Shown here: in pieces, positions 8,127 through 17,978 of the stretch
Numbering within the stretch: position 1 is the stretch's first letter
Layout of the letters: each line of letters begins with the position of its first letter
Origin: Bacteroidia bacterium
Lineage (GTDB): Bacteria > Bacteroidota > Bacteroidia > Bacteroidales > VadinHA17
Length of the DNA stretch: 59,724 nucleotides
NCBI GenBank assembly: GCA_026391515.1
Contig: JAPLEC010000457.1
Span: forward strand, 1-59,724
Direction: 5' to 3'
Notes under the pieces: model-generated
What the model saw: only the letters and a program-made list of their open reading frames with translations
Database searches by the model: none
Told to the model about the DNA's origin: nothing
Made by a program: the position numbers and the translations under genes

Positions 8127-10881
8127 TGTGCTTCAATATGCGTTCGAACAGATCGTGAGGCTTGAACGGTTTCAGAACGTAATCATTAATATTCAGCTCA
8201 TCTATTTTATCGTGGCTCTCTGACATTATAGCTGCAGTCAGAGCAACAATTGGGATGCTATTGATTCTGGGATTTTCAGATTTTCTGATGATTTTGGTTG
8301 CTTCAATACCGTCCATAACAGGCATGTGCAGATCCATCAGGATCAGATCAAAATCTTCCTGCTCCAGCTTTTCAATTGCAAGCTGTCCGTTTTCAGCATG
8401 AGTTACAACCACTCCCCAGCCTGTAAGGAATTTATTTGCAACAAAGAAATTTATCTTGTTATCTTCTGCAACAAGAATACGCTTACCTTCAAGTCCAATA
8501 TATGATTCAGGTACTTCACCATGCTCTCTGGCAGCTTTTTCGGAAACAAGAAAAGTAAGTATGAAACTGAAAGTCGATCCCTTACCGGTTTCACTTTCCA
8601 GTGTTATTTTACCTCCCTGAAGCTCAATCAGTTTCTTGCAAATTGCCAGTCCAAGTCCCGTTCCGCCATATTGTCTGGTGGTATCAGACGATGCCTGTGC
8701 AAATCTGTCAAAAATTTCTATATGCTTCTCTTTTGGAATTCCGATTCCTGTATCCTGAACTGAGAATTCCATTTTTGACTGATTATCTTTTCTTCCCAGT
8801 TCCCTGATCGTAACTGTAATTCCACCCTGATTTGTAAACTTTAATGCATTTGACAGGAGATTTGAAAGAATCTGGTTCAGCCTTATCTGATCACTAATGA
8901 CCTCAACAGGAAGGTTGCCTTCCCTCTTGATTTCAAAGGTGAGATGCTTGGCTTTAGACCTGAATGAATATGATCTCATAATTTCATCCAGAAAATCATT
9001 CAGATTAAACTGGGTTTGTTCAAAAACTATCTTGCCCGACTCCATTTTGTTATAATCGAGCACATCATTTACGAGTGTCAGAAGATGGTTTCCTGAAAAC
9101 CTTAACGTTTTTATGTAATCCATCTGATCCTCACGCGGATTACCCTGTAAAAGCAGGTTTGTTATCCCGATCACCTCATTCAGCGGAGTTCTTATTTCAT
9201 GGCTCATCGTTGACATGAAGAGTTGCTTCGATTGAGCTGCCTCTTCTGCTTTCTGACGGGCCACAATGATATTATCCATCATCATTCGACGCTGGATTGC
9301 AATAGCAATCTGGTTTGCAATAAAATCCAGTACGTACAGGTCATCATGAGAGAACTTATTCTCATCATTGTAATCCTGAAGGCACATTACTCCGATAATG
9401 TCATTCTCTACTTTAAGAGGTACCCCCATCCATACTTTGCAGGGTGTGCCAACCAAATCAATATCACCTGATTCCTCTAACAGTTTAAGATCATTTTCTT
9501 TCAGCAGAACAGACTTATTGTTTTTGATTACATAACCCGTAATTGTCTTTTTAGCCGGTATTTCATGGAAGTTATCTTTTTCGTCAGCAAAAAATGGTAA
9601 AGAGAGAGTCTCTGATGTTTTATCATACAGGGCTATAAAGAAATTATTTGTATCCCATATCTTGCTTAATTCATGCACAATTGTGGGATATATTTCTTTA
9701 ATATCCATCTGTTTGAGTGCAGCTGAAGATATATTATAGAGTATCTCCTGTAAAAGCTGGTTTTTCCTTTCGGAAGTTATGTCCCTGTAGATCCCAAGAT
9801 ATGCAACTGTCTCATTATTAGAGATAACCGAAGTTGCTATCAGTGATACCTGTATTCTGTTGTTGAATTTATCTTTTCTGACAGTCTGCCTTAATACCCT
9901 TTGATGCTGAACAGCAAGCTTATCAATTGAAATTGCTTCTTCTTTCAATTCATCGGGAACAATCAGATCATCCAGCAGTTTGTTCACCGCTTCTTCCGGA
10001 GTATAACCAAAAAGGTTCGTAAATTCTTTATTTATCATGGTTATTCTTCCGGGAATGTCAGTAATTGCTATAGCTTCAGGAGTCGAATCAATGAGTTGTT
10101 CAAGAAAAGCTTTTTCCCTGTTTATCTGAGCTTCATATTTTTTATGTTTACTGACATCAATAATGGTTCCTCTGTACCCAATCTTTTTACCTTCATGAAA
10201 TATAGGAAATGAATGAGTTATAATCGGGATCAGGGTGCCATCATTTTTTTTGACATTGTACTCATTGCTGGCAATCTCATCCGGAGATTGCAATGCATTA
10301 AGATTTGAAAGCATTTTTTTATAACTCTCAGGGAAAATATCAGCAATGTGCACTCCCTTCTTAATATCTTCCCCTGTTAATCCAAAAAGAGCAAGTCCTA
10401 ACTTATTTCCAAATAATACTTTACCGTTCAGATCAAGTTCGTAGATTATTCCGGGTAGCATCTCTGCAAAGGTTCGGAATAATAGTGATTGTTTAAGTAT
10501 ATCATCATCCTGCTTTTGCTGATAGCCTGGCTCCCAGGTGATTACAATATTGCCGGATGTCAGCAGGAACCCTATGTAATAACCCTCAGAATCATCTCCG
10601 GCATTTGAAGCTGCTATTTTATGGGATGCTTTTTTTATATATATATGACGTACCAGCTCAACCAGTTTATTACGTTTGGATAGAGGAGTATCATCGATGC
10701 ATTTTCCTATAACTTCGTTTTTATCAACGAATTCTACCTCTTCTGCCTTACTGTTAAGATCTCTGATATAGAATCTGCCATCTTCTCCTATGCTGAACAG
10801 AGCCAGGTAGCTGCTGATAGTGTCAAATATTTCTTGAATTACATTACCCTTGCTCTCTCTTTTAATTGGTTTCTTCATCAA
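8119..10881 (-). CDS. PAS/GAF hybrid sensor histidine kinase with C-terminal receiver
   Basis: The 920-residue protein contains an N-terminal PAS-like segment (about 20-120), two PAS domains (about 135-250 and 258-375), a GAF domain (about 385-530), a HisKA dimerisation domain with the phospho-accepting H561 in STMSHEIRTPLNEVIG, an HATPase domain (about 660-775; N box NLLSNALKF, G boxes DTGIGIP and GGTGLGLAI) and a receiver domain (about 800-918) with E806-D807, D850 and K904. No membrane segment is seen, so it is probably a cytoplasmic sensor passing phosphate from H561 to D850. No response regulator or HPt gene is adjacent, so its output partner is unknown. Its last codons lie in a GC-rich repeat. 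Confidence 0.93.
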   Translation of the reverse strand: MMKKPIKRESKGNVIQEIFDTISSYLALFSIGEDGRFYIRDLNSKAEEVEFVDKNEVIGKCIDDTPLSKRNKLVELVRHIYIKKASHKIAASNAGDDSEGYYIGFLLTSGNIVITWEPGYQQKQDDDILKQSLLFRTFAEMLPGIIYELDLNGKVLFGNKLGLALFGLTGEDIKKGVHIADIFPESYKKMLSNLNALQSPDEIASNEYNVKKNDGTLIPIITHSFPIFHEGKKIGYRGTIIDVSKHKKYEAQINREKAFLEQLIDSTPEAIAITDIPGRITMINKEFTNLFGYTPEEAVNKLLDDLIVPDELKEEAISIDKLAVQHQRVLRQTVRKDKFNNRIQVSLIATSVISNNETVAYLGIYRDITSERKNQLLQEILYNISSAALKQMDIKEIYPTIVHELSKIWDTNNFFIALYDKTSETLSLPFFADEKDNFHEIPAKKTITGYVIKNNKSVLLKENDLKLLEESGDIDLVGTPCKVWMGVPLKVENDIIGVMCLQDYNDENKFSHDDLYVLDFIANQIAIAIQRRMMMDNIIVARQKAEEAAQSKQLFMSTMSHEIRTPLNEVIGITNLLLQGNPREDQMDYIKTLRFSGNHLLTLVNDVLDYNKMESGKIVFEQTQFNLNDFLDEIMRSYSFRSKAKHLTFEIKREGNLPVEVISDQIRLNQILSNLLSNALKFTNQGGITVTIRELGRKDNQSKMEFSVQDTGIGIPKEKHIEIFDRFAQASSDTTRQYGGTGLGLAICKKLIELQGGKITLESETGKGSTFSFILTFLVSEKAAREHGEVPESYIGLEGKRILVAEDNKINFFVANKFLTGWGVVVTHAENGQLAIEKLEQEDFDLILMDLHMPVMDGIEATKIIRKSENPRINSIPIVALTAAIMSESHDKIDELNINDYVLKPFKPHDLFERILKHIR

Positions 10882-11021
10882 AAAGATTGGATTGTAAACA
10901 GTTATAAGTTATGATTCCTGGTATTTTTCTTTATAGTCCGTCAGATAGTTGCTTGGATTGCCGGTTTAAAAATAACAAATAATGCTCTATTTATGCCAGC
11001 ACGTAAAGCAAATCTGTTATT

Positions 11022-11693
11022 TCAGCAGCGATTTTCCCTGGTTTTTTTCTTTTTACAGTAATATTTACAAAATTCTGTGAGGCCACACTGGTCACAGAGA
11101 GGATTTCTGGCTTTACATATGTACCTGCCATGCAGTATAAGCCAATGATGAGCCTGGTGAATCAGCTCCTCAGGTATATTCTTTGTAAGCTGCAGCTCGG
11201 CATTCATTGGAGTCTTTGCATTTATTGTAAGGCCAATCCTTACTGAAACCCTGAAAACATGAGTATCGACTGCCATTACAGGTTTTCGGAATACGACTGA
11301 AGCAATGACATTTGCAGTTTTCCTTCCGACACCCGGAAGCCTTTGCAGCAATGAAGGATCAGATGGTACCTTACCATCAAATTCATTTAAAAGCATTTTT
11401 GACATTCCTGAAAGATGTTTTGCTTTGTTATTCGGATATGAGCATGACTTTATAAATTCGAAGATCTCTGATGGTTCTGCTTCAGCCATAGATCTTGCAT
11501 CAGGGTACCTTCTCAGCAGGGCAGGAGTTATCATATTTACCCTCTTGTCGGTGCATTGTGCTGATAAGATAACTGCAACTAAAAGTTCAAAAGGATCGTA
11601 GTAAACAAGTTCTGTCTCTGCTACCGGACGGTTAACAGCGAAATAATCAATTGTACGTTTGTATCTTTCTTTTAATGTCATTGTATCAGACAT
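11022..11693 (-). CDS. nth: Endonuclease III
   Basis: The 223-residue protein is a DNA glycosylase/AP lyase for oxidised pyrimidines in base excision repair. It carries the helix-hairpin-helix LPGVGRKTANVIASV with catalytic K125, catalytic D143 in VDTHVFRVS, and four iron-sulfur ligands C193, C200, C203 and C209 spaced C-x6-C-x2-C-x5-C. These are the full diagnostic set for Nth. A second possible start is M5. It stands alone on the minus strand, divergent from aroB, with 144 bases between the two starts. Confidence 0.96.
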   Translation of the reverse strand: MSDTMTLKERYKRTIDYFAVNRPVAETELVYYDPFELLVAVILSAQCTDKRVNMITPALLRRYPDARSMAEAEPSEIFEFIKSCSYPNNKAKHLSGMSKMLLNEFDGKVPSDPSLLQRLPGVGRKTANVIASVVFRKPVMAVDTHVFRVSVRIGLTINAKTPMNAELQLTKNIPEELIHQAHHWLILHGRYICKARNPLCDQCGLTEFCKYYCKKKKTRENRC

Positions 11694-11837
11694 AATCCCA
11701 GACCTGTTAAGATAATGATTTTTATTTTTGCATTATTGGCTGGATTAATAAAGAGCTGAATTTGATTCATTTCGTGAACCATTTATGCAAATTGAACCGG
11801 AGATTTTATAACTTTAACTTGTATTAGAATTAGCAAC

Positions 11838-12875
11838 TTGGAAAAGATAATAATTTCGACACCGGATTCGATCTCCGCAATCATCACAGGAGCTAAATGG
11901 GAAGCAGTTGTAAAACTCCTTCCTGAAAAAGGAGCTGCTATAATCACCGACAATAATGTATTTGATCTTTACGGCGCTGATTTCCCGGATTTTCCGGTTT
12001 TAAAAATCAAGCCCGGAGAGCAAAGCAAACAGCTTGATGTAATCGGGAACCTGTCAAAAAAGCTTCTTGATATCGGAATTGACCGGACAGGATTTATACT
12101 TGCAATAGGAGGAGGGGTAGTTTGTGATATTGCAGGCTTTCTTGCATCTGTCTATATGCGAGGAATACGATGCGGATTTGTTTCCACCAGTCTTTTATCT
12201 CAGGTTGATGCCAGCACTGGAGGAAAGAACGGGGTTAACATCGGTGACATTAAAAACGTAATCGGTAATTTCAAACAACCTGAATTTGTAGTTTGCGATG
12301 CTACCATGCTTAGTACCCTTCCTGAAGAAGAATATTCTTCGGGCCTTGCAGAACTTATCAAGACAGGAATAATCGGTGACAGAACAATAATAAATGTCCT
12401 TGAAAAAAACCATACGGGAATAATTAATCGGGATAAAAATATCCTTTCGGATCTTGTTGCAAAAGCAGTTAAGTTTAAAGCAAAAATAGTATCAAAGGAT
12501 GAGAAAGAGTCCGGGTTACGACGGATACTTAACTTCGGCCATACCTTTGGACATGCTGTTGAACTGCATGCAGGTGTTAAGCACGGTTTTGCAGTAGCAT
12601 GGGGAATGGAGTTGGCAACAACTTTTTCATATAAGAGGGGTTTAATTAAAAAGGCAGAATGCAATAAAATAATTGATCTGCTTAAAAAATATAATCTTTC
12701 AGGCAATTATAATATACCTGAAAAAGAAATCGGGGAACTTATTCTCCATGATAAAAAGAGATCCGGCAGAGATATTAATTTCGTTTTCGTAAAAGGAATA
12801 GGTAAGGCGGTTGTGAAAAAAATAATAGTACAGGAAGTAATTGATTTTTACAGGTTTTATAAATCAGTTAAATAA
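11838..12875 (+). CDS. aroB: 3-dehydroquinate synthase
   Basis: The 345-residue protein makes 3-dehydroquinate from DAHP, the second shikimate step, using NAD and a metal. Motifs: PGEQSKQ, GGGVVCDIAGFLASVYMRGI, QVDASTGGKNGVN, GLAELIKTGII and the metal-binding LNFGHTFGHAVE. The reading frame begins at a TTG codon (11838); no in-frame ATG gives the N-terminal strand MEKIIISTP, so a TTG start is likely. aroC begins 6 bases after the stop. A TAnnTTTG-type -7 box (TATTTTTG) lies at 11723-11730, which would leave a leader of about 100 bases. Confidence 0.95.
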   Translation: MEKIIISTPDSISAIITGAKWEAVVKLLPEKGAAIITDNNVFDLYGADFPDFPVLKIKPGEQSKQLDVIGNLSKKLLDIGIDRTGFILAIGGGVVCDIAGFLASVYMRGIRCGFVSTSLLSQVDASTGGKNGVNIGDIKNVIGNFKQPEFVVCDATMLSTLPEEEYSSGLAELIKTGIIGDRTIINVLEKNHTGIINRDKNILSDLVAKAVKFKAKIVSKDEKESGLRRILNFGHTFGHAVELHAGVKHGFAVAWGMELATTFSYKRGLIKKAECNKIIDLLKKYNLSGNYNIPEKEIGELILHDKKRSGRDINFVFVKGIGKAVVKKIIVQEVIDFYRFYKSVK

Positions 12876-12881
12876 GATGTT

Positions 12882-13871
12882 ATGAATTCTTTCGGAGTAA
12901 TTTTCAGAGTGACAATTTTTGGAGAATCACATGGTCGTTCGATAGGAGTGGTTATAGACGGATGTCCCCCTGGCATTCCTGTCGGACCTGAAGATTTCAA
13001 ACCTGATCTGGTCAGACGTAAAAGCGGGAGAAAGGGTACTACAAAAAGACAGGAGCCTGATTTGCCTGAAATTCTGAGCGGAATTTATAAAGGTTTTACA
13101 AATGGCGCTCCGCTTGCAATAATCACAACGAACAAGGATAAGATCTCATCAGACTATGATGAATTTGTTGACATACCCCGCCCGGGACATGCCGATTTTG
13201 TTGCAAAAACCAAGTACTCAGGCTTCGCAGATCTACGGGGGAGCGGGCATTTTTCAGGAAGAATAACCTGGGGACTGGTAGTCGCAGGGGTGATTGCAAA
13301 AAAGATCTCAAAAGATGCGGTCATTGCTGCAAAACTCATTTCAGCCGGAGGATCAACCGATATTGAAAGAGCTATAAATAAGGCTGTTAAAGAGAATGAC
13401 TCAATAGGTGGCATTATTGAATGCAGGGTGAAAAATCCACCTAAAGCAATCGGAGAACCATTCTTTTATTCATTTGAATCAGCAGTAAGTCACCTTGTAT
13501 TTTCAGTTCCTGCAATAAAGGGAATTGAATTCGGATCAGGATTTGCCGCAGCAGCAATGAAGGGTTCTGTGCATAACGACCCATTTATTGATAAAAATGG
13601 AAAAACATCGACGAACAATGCAGGTGGAATAAATGGCGGAATAACCAATGGTAATGAAATTATTTTCAGAGTTGCTGTAAAACCCACATCATCAACCGGT
13701 GTTGAACAGACTACCTTCAATTTTGCAACGAAAAAAATGCAAACATTAACTGTAAAGGGTCGTCATGATACCTGTATTGCATTAAGAATGCCCGTTATAA
13801 TTGAAGCTGTTACAGCGATCGCGATGGCCGACCTGATGCTGATCGACAGGGGAATCTATTTTCACCATTAA
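12882..13871 (+). CDS. aroC: Chorismate synthase
   Basis: The 329-residue protein converts EPSP to chorismate using reduced flavin, the last shikimate step. It begins MNSFGVIFRVTIFGESHGRS and has the signatures RPGHADFVAKTKY and DLRGSGHFSGRITW, with GRHDTCIALRMPVIIEA near the C-terminus. It is somewhat shorter than the usual 350-360 residues, mostly by a compact C-terminus. It is in an operon with aroB (gap of 6). Its last four bases overlap the convergent tilS stop codon, within a repeat-like stretch. Confidence 0.96.
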   Translation: MNSFGVIFRVTIFGESHGRSIGVVIDGCPPGIPVGPEDFKPDLVRRKSGRKGTTKRQEPDLPEILSGIYKGFTNGAPLAIITTNKDKISSDYDEFVDIPRPGHADFVAKTKYSGFADLRGSGHFSGRITWGLVVAGVIAKKISKDAVIAAKLISAGGSTDIERAINKAVKENDSIGGIIECRVKNPPKAIGEPFFYSFESAVSHLVFSVPAIKGIEFGSGFAAAAMKGSVHNDPFIDKNGKTSTNNAGGINGGITNGNEIIFRVAVKPTSSTGVEQTTFNFATKKMQTLTVKGRHDTCIALRMPVIIEAVTAIAMADLMLIDRGIYFHH

Positions 13872-15211
13872 GCCTTTGTGCCTTGGTACCTTTGCGCCTC
13901 TATAGCCAAAACTTTCTTTGTCGATCTGGTTATTCTGACTCGGTTATCAATTCTCTCCCCGATAATCCAGACAATTTTGCCACCTGATTCCAAAATACGA
14001 GCCTTTTCTTTTTCCAGTCTTGAAAACTTCCTGTCAACAAAATAATCGCTGAGTTTCTTTTTCTGGTTCATGCCGAACGGATAAAAAAAGTCGCCATGGC
14101 GCCATTTCCTTATTATCAGAGGAAAAGAGATTTTCTGTGAGTCGAAACATCCGAAATTACAGTCATTTGGAATAACATAACTGCTGGTAATATTGATAAT
14201 TTTAGCTGATTCTATCCCTGGTGCCAAATTCAATTCTGCAGCATTATTTATCCTGATATTTTCATTCTCATTTTGTGAATGGCCTGAAATTATGATCTCT
14301 TTCCTGTTTTTAATAATCCTGTGAGTCAGAGTGAACAACTGACCACCTGTTTTACCTGTAATCACATTCAGAAGATCGTCTAAATTACTGTTAGTAACTC
14401 CATAAGGTCTGAACAGCTCAAATAATATTGTTTTATTGTGAAAAAAAGGTTGTATCAGGTGAGGATTCAGAACAACTATTTCTTCTCTCTTCTCAAATGA
14501 TTTTTTTCTTAAGTTATCGATGTAGCATGTATAAATTTCATTTACTTCCCTCATTCTTTCAGCTGTCTGGTTAAGGGTAGTCTCTATTGACGGATTAATC
14601 TCTTTCAGAACAGGTATGACAAGGTGCCTGATCTTGTTTCTTGCATATTTTGTCTCTGAATTCGATTTATCTTCCCGGTACTTTATTTTGTGACTTTTGC
14701 AGTATTTCTCTATCGATTCCCGTGAGGCAAAAAGCAAAGGTCTTATTATACTGTCACCGGAGACTCTAATGCCAGTAAGTCCTGCAATTCCTGTACCTCT
14801 GGTCAAATTGATCAATAATGTCTCAATATTATCATTAAGGTTATGTGCAATAGCTGTGCTGACAAATTTGTTCTTTTTCCTGATTTCTTCAAACCATTTA
14901 TATCGCAATTCCCTTGCAGCCATCTGGATAGAAATACCTCTTTCAGCAGCATATTCTTTTGTTTTGAACCTGGTCGAAAAAAATGGGATATTATTGTTTG
15001 ATGCAAATTTTCTTACAAGCTCTTCATCTTTATCGGATTCTCTTCCGCGCAGGCAGAAATTACAATGAGCAATTCCGGTTTTAATACCGTATTTGATGAA
15101 GAGATCTGCCATTACCATAGAATCAATCCCTCCGCTGACAGCCATAAGCACTCTGTCACCTTTTTTAACCAGATGGTTCTCTTCAATATATTTAATGAAA
15201 TCAATAAGCAT
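13868..15211 (-). CDS. tilS: tRNA(Ile)-lysidine synthase
   Basis: The 447-residue protein modifies cytidine 34 of tRNA-Ile(CAU) to lysidine using ATP, so that the tRNA reads AUA. The PP-loop SGGIDS is at residues 26-31, followed by the N-terminal ATPase domain (HCNFCLRGRESDKDEELV, TAIAHNLNDNIETLLINL, RPLL) and the TilS C-terminal domain (WRHGDFFYPFGM, KKLSDYFVDRK). The last nine or so residues (AQRYQGTKA) are encoded by a CCTTTGTGCC-type repeat that also overlaps the end of aroC. It is the last gene of a leftward run proS - unknown - Omp85-like - tilS, 18 bases after its neighbour. Confidence 0.95.
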   Translation of the reverse strand: MLIDFIKYIEENHLVKKGDRVLMAVSGGIDSMVMADLFIKYGIKTGIAHCNFCLRGRESDKDEELVRKFASNNNIPFFSTRFKTKEYAAERGISIQMAARELRYKWFEEIRKKNKFVSTAIAHNLNDNIETLLINLTRGTGIAGLTGIRVSGDSIIRPLLFASRESIEKYCKSHKIKYREDKSNSETKYARNKIRHLVIPVLKEINPSIETTLNQTAERMREVNEIYTCYIDNLRKKSFEKREEIVVLNPHLIQPFFHNKTILFELFRPYGVTNSNLDDLLNVITGKTGGQLFTLTHRIIKNRKEIIISGHSQNENENIRINNAAELNLAPGIESAKIINITSSYVIPNDCNFGCFDSQKISFPLIIRKWRHGDFFYPFGMNQKKKLSDYFVDRKFSRLEKEKARILESGGKIVWIIGERIDNRVRITRSTKKVLAIEAQRYQGTKA

Positions 15212-15229
15212 TTGGTTTTTTTCTAAAAA

Positions 15230-17164
15230 TTACTGGTAAGGAATTATTGTCGGAGGTCCGGGATCGAATTTATTTGGTTCAAGCAATTGTTCACCCGACA
15301 CAGAAAAATAATTTACTTTTGAATATTGCGGAAGATTTAGATAGAAGCAGAACCTGATCTGTAATGTATTGAATACCAGGTTGTTGTTTCTGATTCTGAT
15401 TCCTAATCCAATACTTGAAAGGAAATCTCCATTTTTTAACGTCTCATTAGTCCCGAAAAGAAGACCAAGATCTGTAAATGCAAAGAATGCAAATCTGAAA
15501 CCATAATATTTTACAGGACTAAACAGGACAGATTCAAGACTTAATGATAATCGTTGTTGGCCGCTGACAGAATCGTTCTTGAAACCCGAGAAGCCGTTTT
15601 CAAAATTATAAACAAGGTATTCATTCGAAAATCTGCCAAAGCCTCTGGTATAATCAACCTTTACAAAGTTTCTTATCCTGTAATTTTTAAGGTATATCAG
15701 GTTTGAAAAGAAGGATGATCTCAGAAGAAGAATGCCCTGTTCAGTCGAGCTGTGATTTAAGAAAGTCGAGAATCCTGCTGAAAAATATGAATAACCGAAA
15801 TTTCTTATTGATTGTCCTGCAGATATATTTGCTCCGGCATAGAATCTGTCTTGAAACTCATTAATCTCCTTCCCGAATGTTAAATTAAGCAATCCTCCAT
15901 GCGGAATATCCTCTGTTCGGCCATATTCATAAATAAGATTAGTCCTGTAAAACTTCTGAACAGAAATAGCAGCGGAGCCAAGAAACATTCTGTATTTCTG
16001 ATAGTTATGATAAGAATCAAATGGTAAATCGGGCCCTTCGAAAACATTATTGAATGTATAGCGCGCACCTATAATAAGCCTTGTTACTGATTTCTTACTT
16101 AAAAGCCATGACCTCATCAGCCAGTAATTCTGAAAGTTATATTTAAAAGGTACAACAATTGAATCAAGAGCAATATTTGTAAACATTTGTCTGACTGAGA
16201 TCCCGCCGGCATACTTTGTTGTCGAACTGATCAATTTGCGTTCAAGAACAAATCCATAGGTTTTTTCTCCAAGTCCGTTTGAGAAATAGAGGTTCAGATT
16301 GATAAATGATTTCACGATATTATCAATATTGTATTCAATTCCAAAGCCTGGAGAATCTGGAAGATTTTTATCATAAGGGATATTAAGTCTGAATTCATGA
16401 CCGAGCCCGAGAATATTTTTTTCATACAATGAAAATAAACCCTTTTTAATCGAACTATACTCATAATTGGCTCCAAGAGAGTAAACATCCTTAGTCATAA
16501 CAATTATGTCGACATCTTCATCTGAAACAGGAACAATAACAATTCTTGAGTCATCAATATAAGGTAATTGCCTGAGTATCCTCTCATTATCACTAATTAA
16601 AAGAGGAGATATAGTATCACCTTCCGAAAAGAGTAGATTCTTCCGGATAATGAATTCATTTGTATTTAAATGAGTCTTATTTAAAATGTTTTCGGTATTG
16701 TTTGGTTTACCTGAAAAAGGATTATTAATATTTGATCCAAAAACATTTAAGCGTCTTATTTCAATTTTCCGGATCTTTTTCCCGGAATATTTTAAGAAAT
16801 TCAATTCGCTCGATTGGGTAATATGCTTTGCCGAAGTGGATTCATTTGTGAGAATCAGGTAATCATATAATCTCCTTGTTATCACATTCTTTGATGCTTT
16901 AACTTTTAACGAGTCCAGAAAAATGGAGGTAGTTTCTTCAGATAATGTTTTTGCAGGGATGAGATTATATGGATTTTTCAGCAATGTATTATTCAGGAAG
17001 ATGTGCACACAGCTGAGGTCAGAAGCAATTCTAAAAGGCTGGCTTCTTTTAATTGAATCGTTTGAGGTTGGAATTTGAGAAAAAAGAGGGATATTATAAA
17101 GCAGAAGTGCCAATATAATCAAAGGCCCGACTGTACCTTGGTATTTTAATTGAAAACGCCACAT
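15230..17164 (-). CDS. Omp85/BamA-TamA-like outer-membrane protein
   Basis: The 644-residue protein has an N-terminal signal peptide (hydrophobic GPLIILALLLYNIPLFSQ), a region about 110-215 that looks like one or two POTRA domains (KIRKIEIRRLNVFG and RILRQLPYIDDSRIVIVP), then a long beta-rich region with alternating hydrophobic strands typical of a 16-strand barrel. It resembles BamA/TamA-family surface antigens but is distinct from the true BamA of this window. Its start overlaps the upstream gene stop by one base (TGATG), implying translational coupling. By family it would insert or translocate proteins or lipid at the outer membrane; its substrate is unknown. Confidence 0.75.
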   Translation of the reverse strand: MWRFQLKYQGTVGPLIILALLLYNIPLFSQIPTSNDSIKRSQPFRIASDLSCVHIFLNNTLLKNPYNLIPAKTLSEETTSIFLDSLKVKASKNVITRRLYDYLILTNESTSAKHITQSSELNFLKYSGKKIRKIEIRRLNVFGSNINNPFSGKPNNTENILNKTHLNTNEFIIRKNLLFSEGDTISPLLISDNERILRQLPYIDDSRIVIVPVSDEDVDIIVMTKDVYSLGANYEYSSIKKGLFSLYEKNILGLGHEFRLNIPYDKNLPDSPGFGIEYNIDNIVKSFINLNLYFSNGLGEKTYGFVLERKLISSTTKYAGGISVRQMFTNIALDSIVVPFKYNFQNYWLMRSWLLSKKSVTRLIIGARYTFNNVFEGPDLPFDSYHNYQKYRMFLGSAAISVQKFYRTNLIYEYGRTEDIPHGGLLNLTFGKEINEFQDRFYAGANISAGQSIRNFGYSYFSAGFSTFLNHSSTEQGILLLRSSFFSNLIYLKNYRIRNFVKVDYTRGFGRFSNEYLVYNFENGFSGFKNDSVSGQQRLSLSLESVLFSPVKYYGFRFAFFAFTDLGLLFGTNETLKNGDFLSSIGLGIRIRNNNLVFNTLQIRFCFYLNLPQYSKVNYFSVSGEQLLEPNKFDPGPPTIIPYQ

Positions 17165-17874
17165 CAGGTTTCATGAGAATTGCTTTCAAGAACATCGTCT
17201 GAATTAAACTGGAATCCCAGGCGTTTACCGGTAATAACCCGCGAGTGCTGAATTTTTGCCTCTGCCTGTCCGACAGTCGCAATTTTCACCGTATCATATG
17301 GAGGTACCAGAAGATCAAATTCAAGGGAATATTGGATTGCAGTTGAAATAATCAGTTCCAGCGATTGTTTACTTATCTCTTCGCTTCCATAATTTGTGAA
17401 AAGCATTCCCATCTGCCTCTTTCCCTCAACAAAATACTGATTCTCATGATTAATGAAAATTCGGGCAATAAGGTATCCCAGATCATCGAGTCTTGAATAC
17501 TTAAATGAATCGGCAAGAAAATTGTAAATATTTATTATTCCTGAATATGCATTGTACTTATTTTTCTGGATATAGGCAGTTTTCCATGCAGGGTGCTCTC
17601 TGTCGAACTGAAATATGTTTGAATGCATGCTGAAAAGCAGGATATCGCCGGCAACCTTTATCTGAGCATCAAAATTACTCCGGTCGGTATATTCAAGCCT
17701 GATTCTGGAATCAACGCCACTAAGCCCGGCGGTTAATTCCTTCGCTAAACTCTTCAGAATATCTTTTACCGTACAGAACGAAACGAAAGTATTGTCATAT
17801 ACCTTTTGCTTCAGTACGGATTTCTCTTTCAAAATTCCTATAATTGATTGTTTCTTATCATCATGATCGGACAT
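17164..17874 (-). CDS. Conserved protein of unknown function in the proS-tilS operon
   Basis: I do not recognise this roughly 236-residue protein. A GTG start exists at 17904, but the ATG at 17874 (MSDHDDKKQSI) is preferred. It has no signal peptide, membrane segment or Walker motif. It contains alternating strands and helices, with the stretches TVKDILKSLAKELTAGL, IKVAGDILLFSMHSNIFQF and NIYNFLADSFKYSRLDDLGY, and looks like a soluble single-domain protein. It lies 105 bases downstream of proS and overlaps the start of the Omp85-like gene by one base, so they are translated together. Other Bacteroidota may carry a homologue, but I cannot confirm that here. Confidence 0.6.
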   Translation of the reverse strand: MSDHDDKKQSIIGILKEKSVLKQKVYDNTFVSFCTVKDILKSLAKELTAGLSGVDSRIRLEYTDRSNFDAQIKVAGDILLFSMHSNIFQFDREHPAWKTAYIQKNKYNAYSGIINIYNFLADSFKYSRLDDLGYLIARIFINHENQYFVEGKRQMGMLFTNYGSEEISKQSLELIISTAIQYSLEFDLLVPPYDTVKIATVGQAEAKIQHSRVITGKRLGFQFNSDDVLESNSHET

Positions 17875-17978
17875 AGCTGACTTTTTAAATTGTAATAGAG
17901 GCACCTAAATTAATAATTATTCATGAAATAATTAAAATCAGATCTTCCCGATAATATTATCCAAAAGTGAATAATGAA

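Noticed and set aside
12200..12706. Antisense open frame of 168 codons in aroB
   Set aside because: aroB motifs are clear on the plus strand; the antisense frame is a shadow of its codon bias.
17875..17904. GTG start for the unknown protein (MPLLQFKKSA)
   Set aside because: The ATG at 17874 is simpler.
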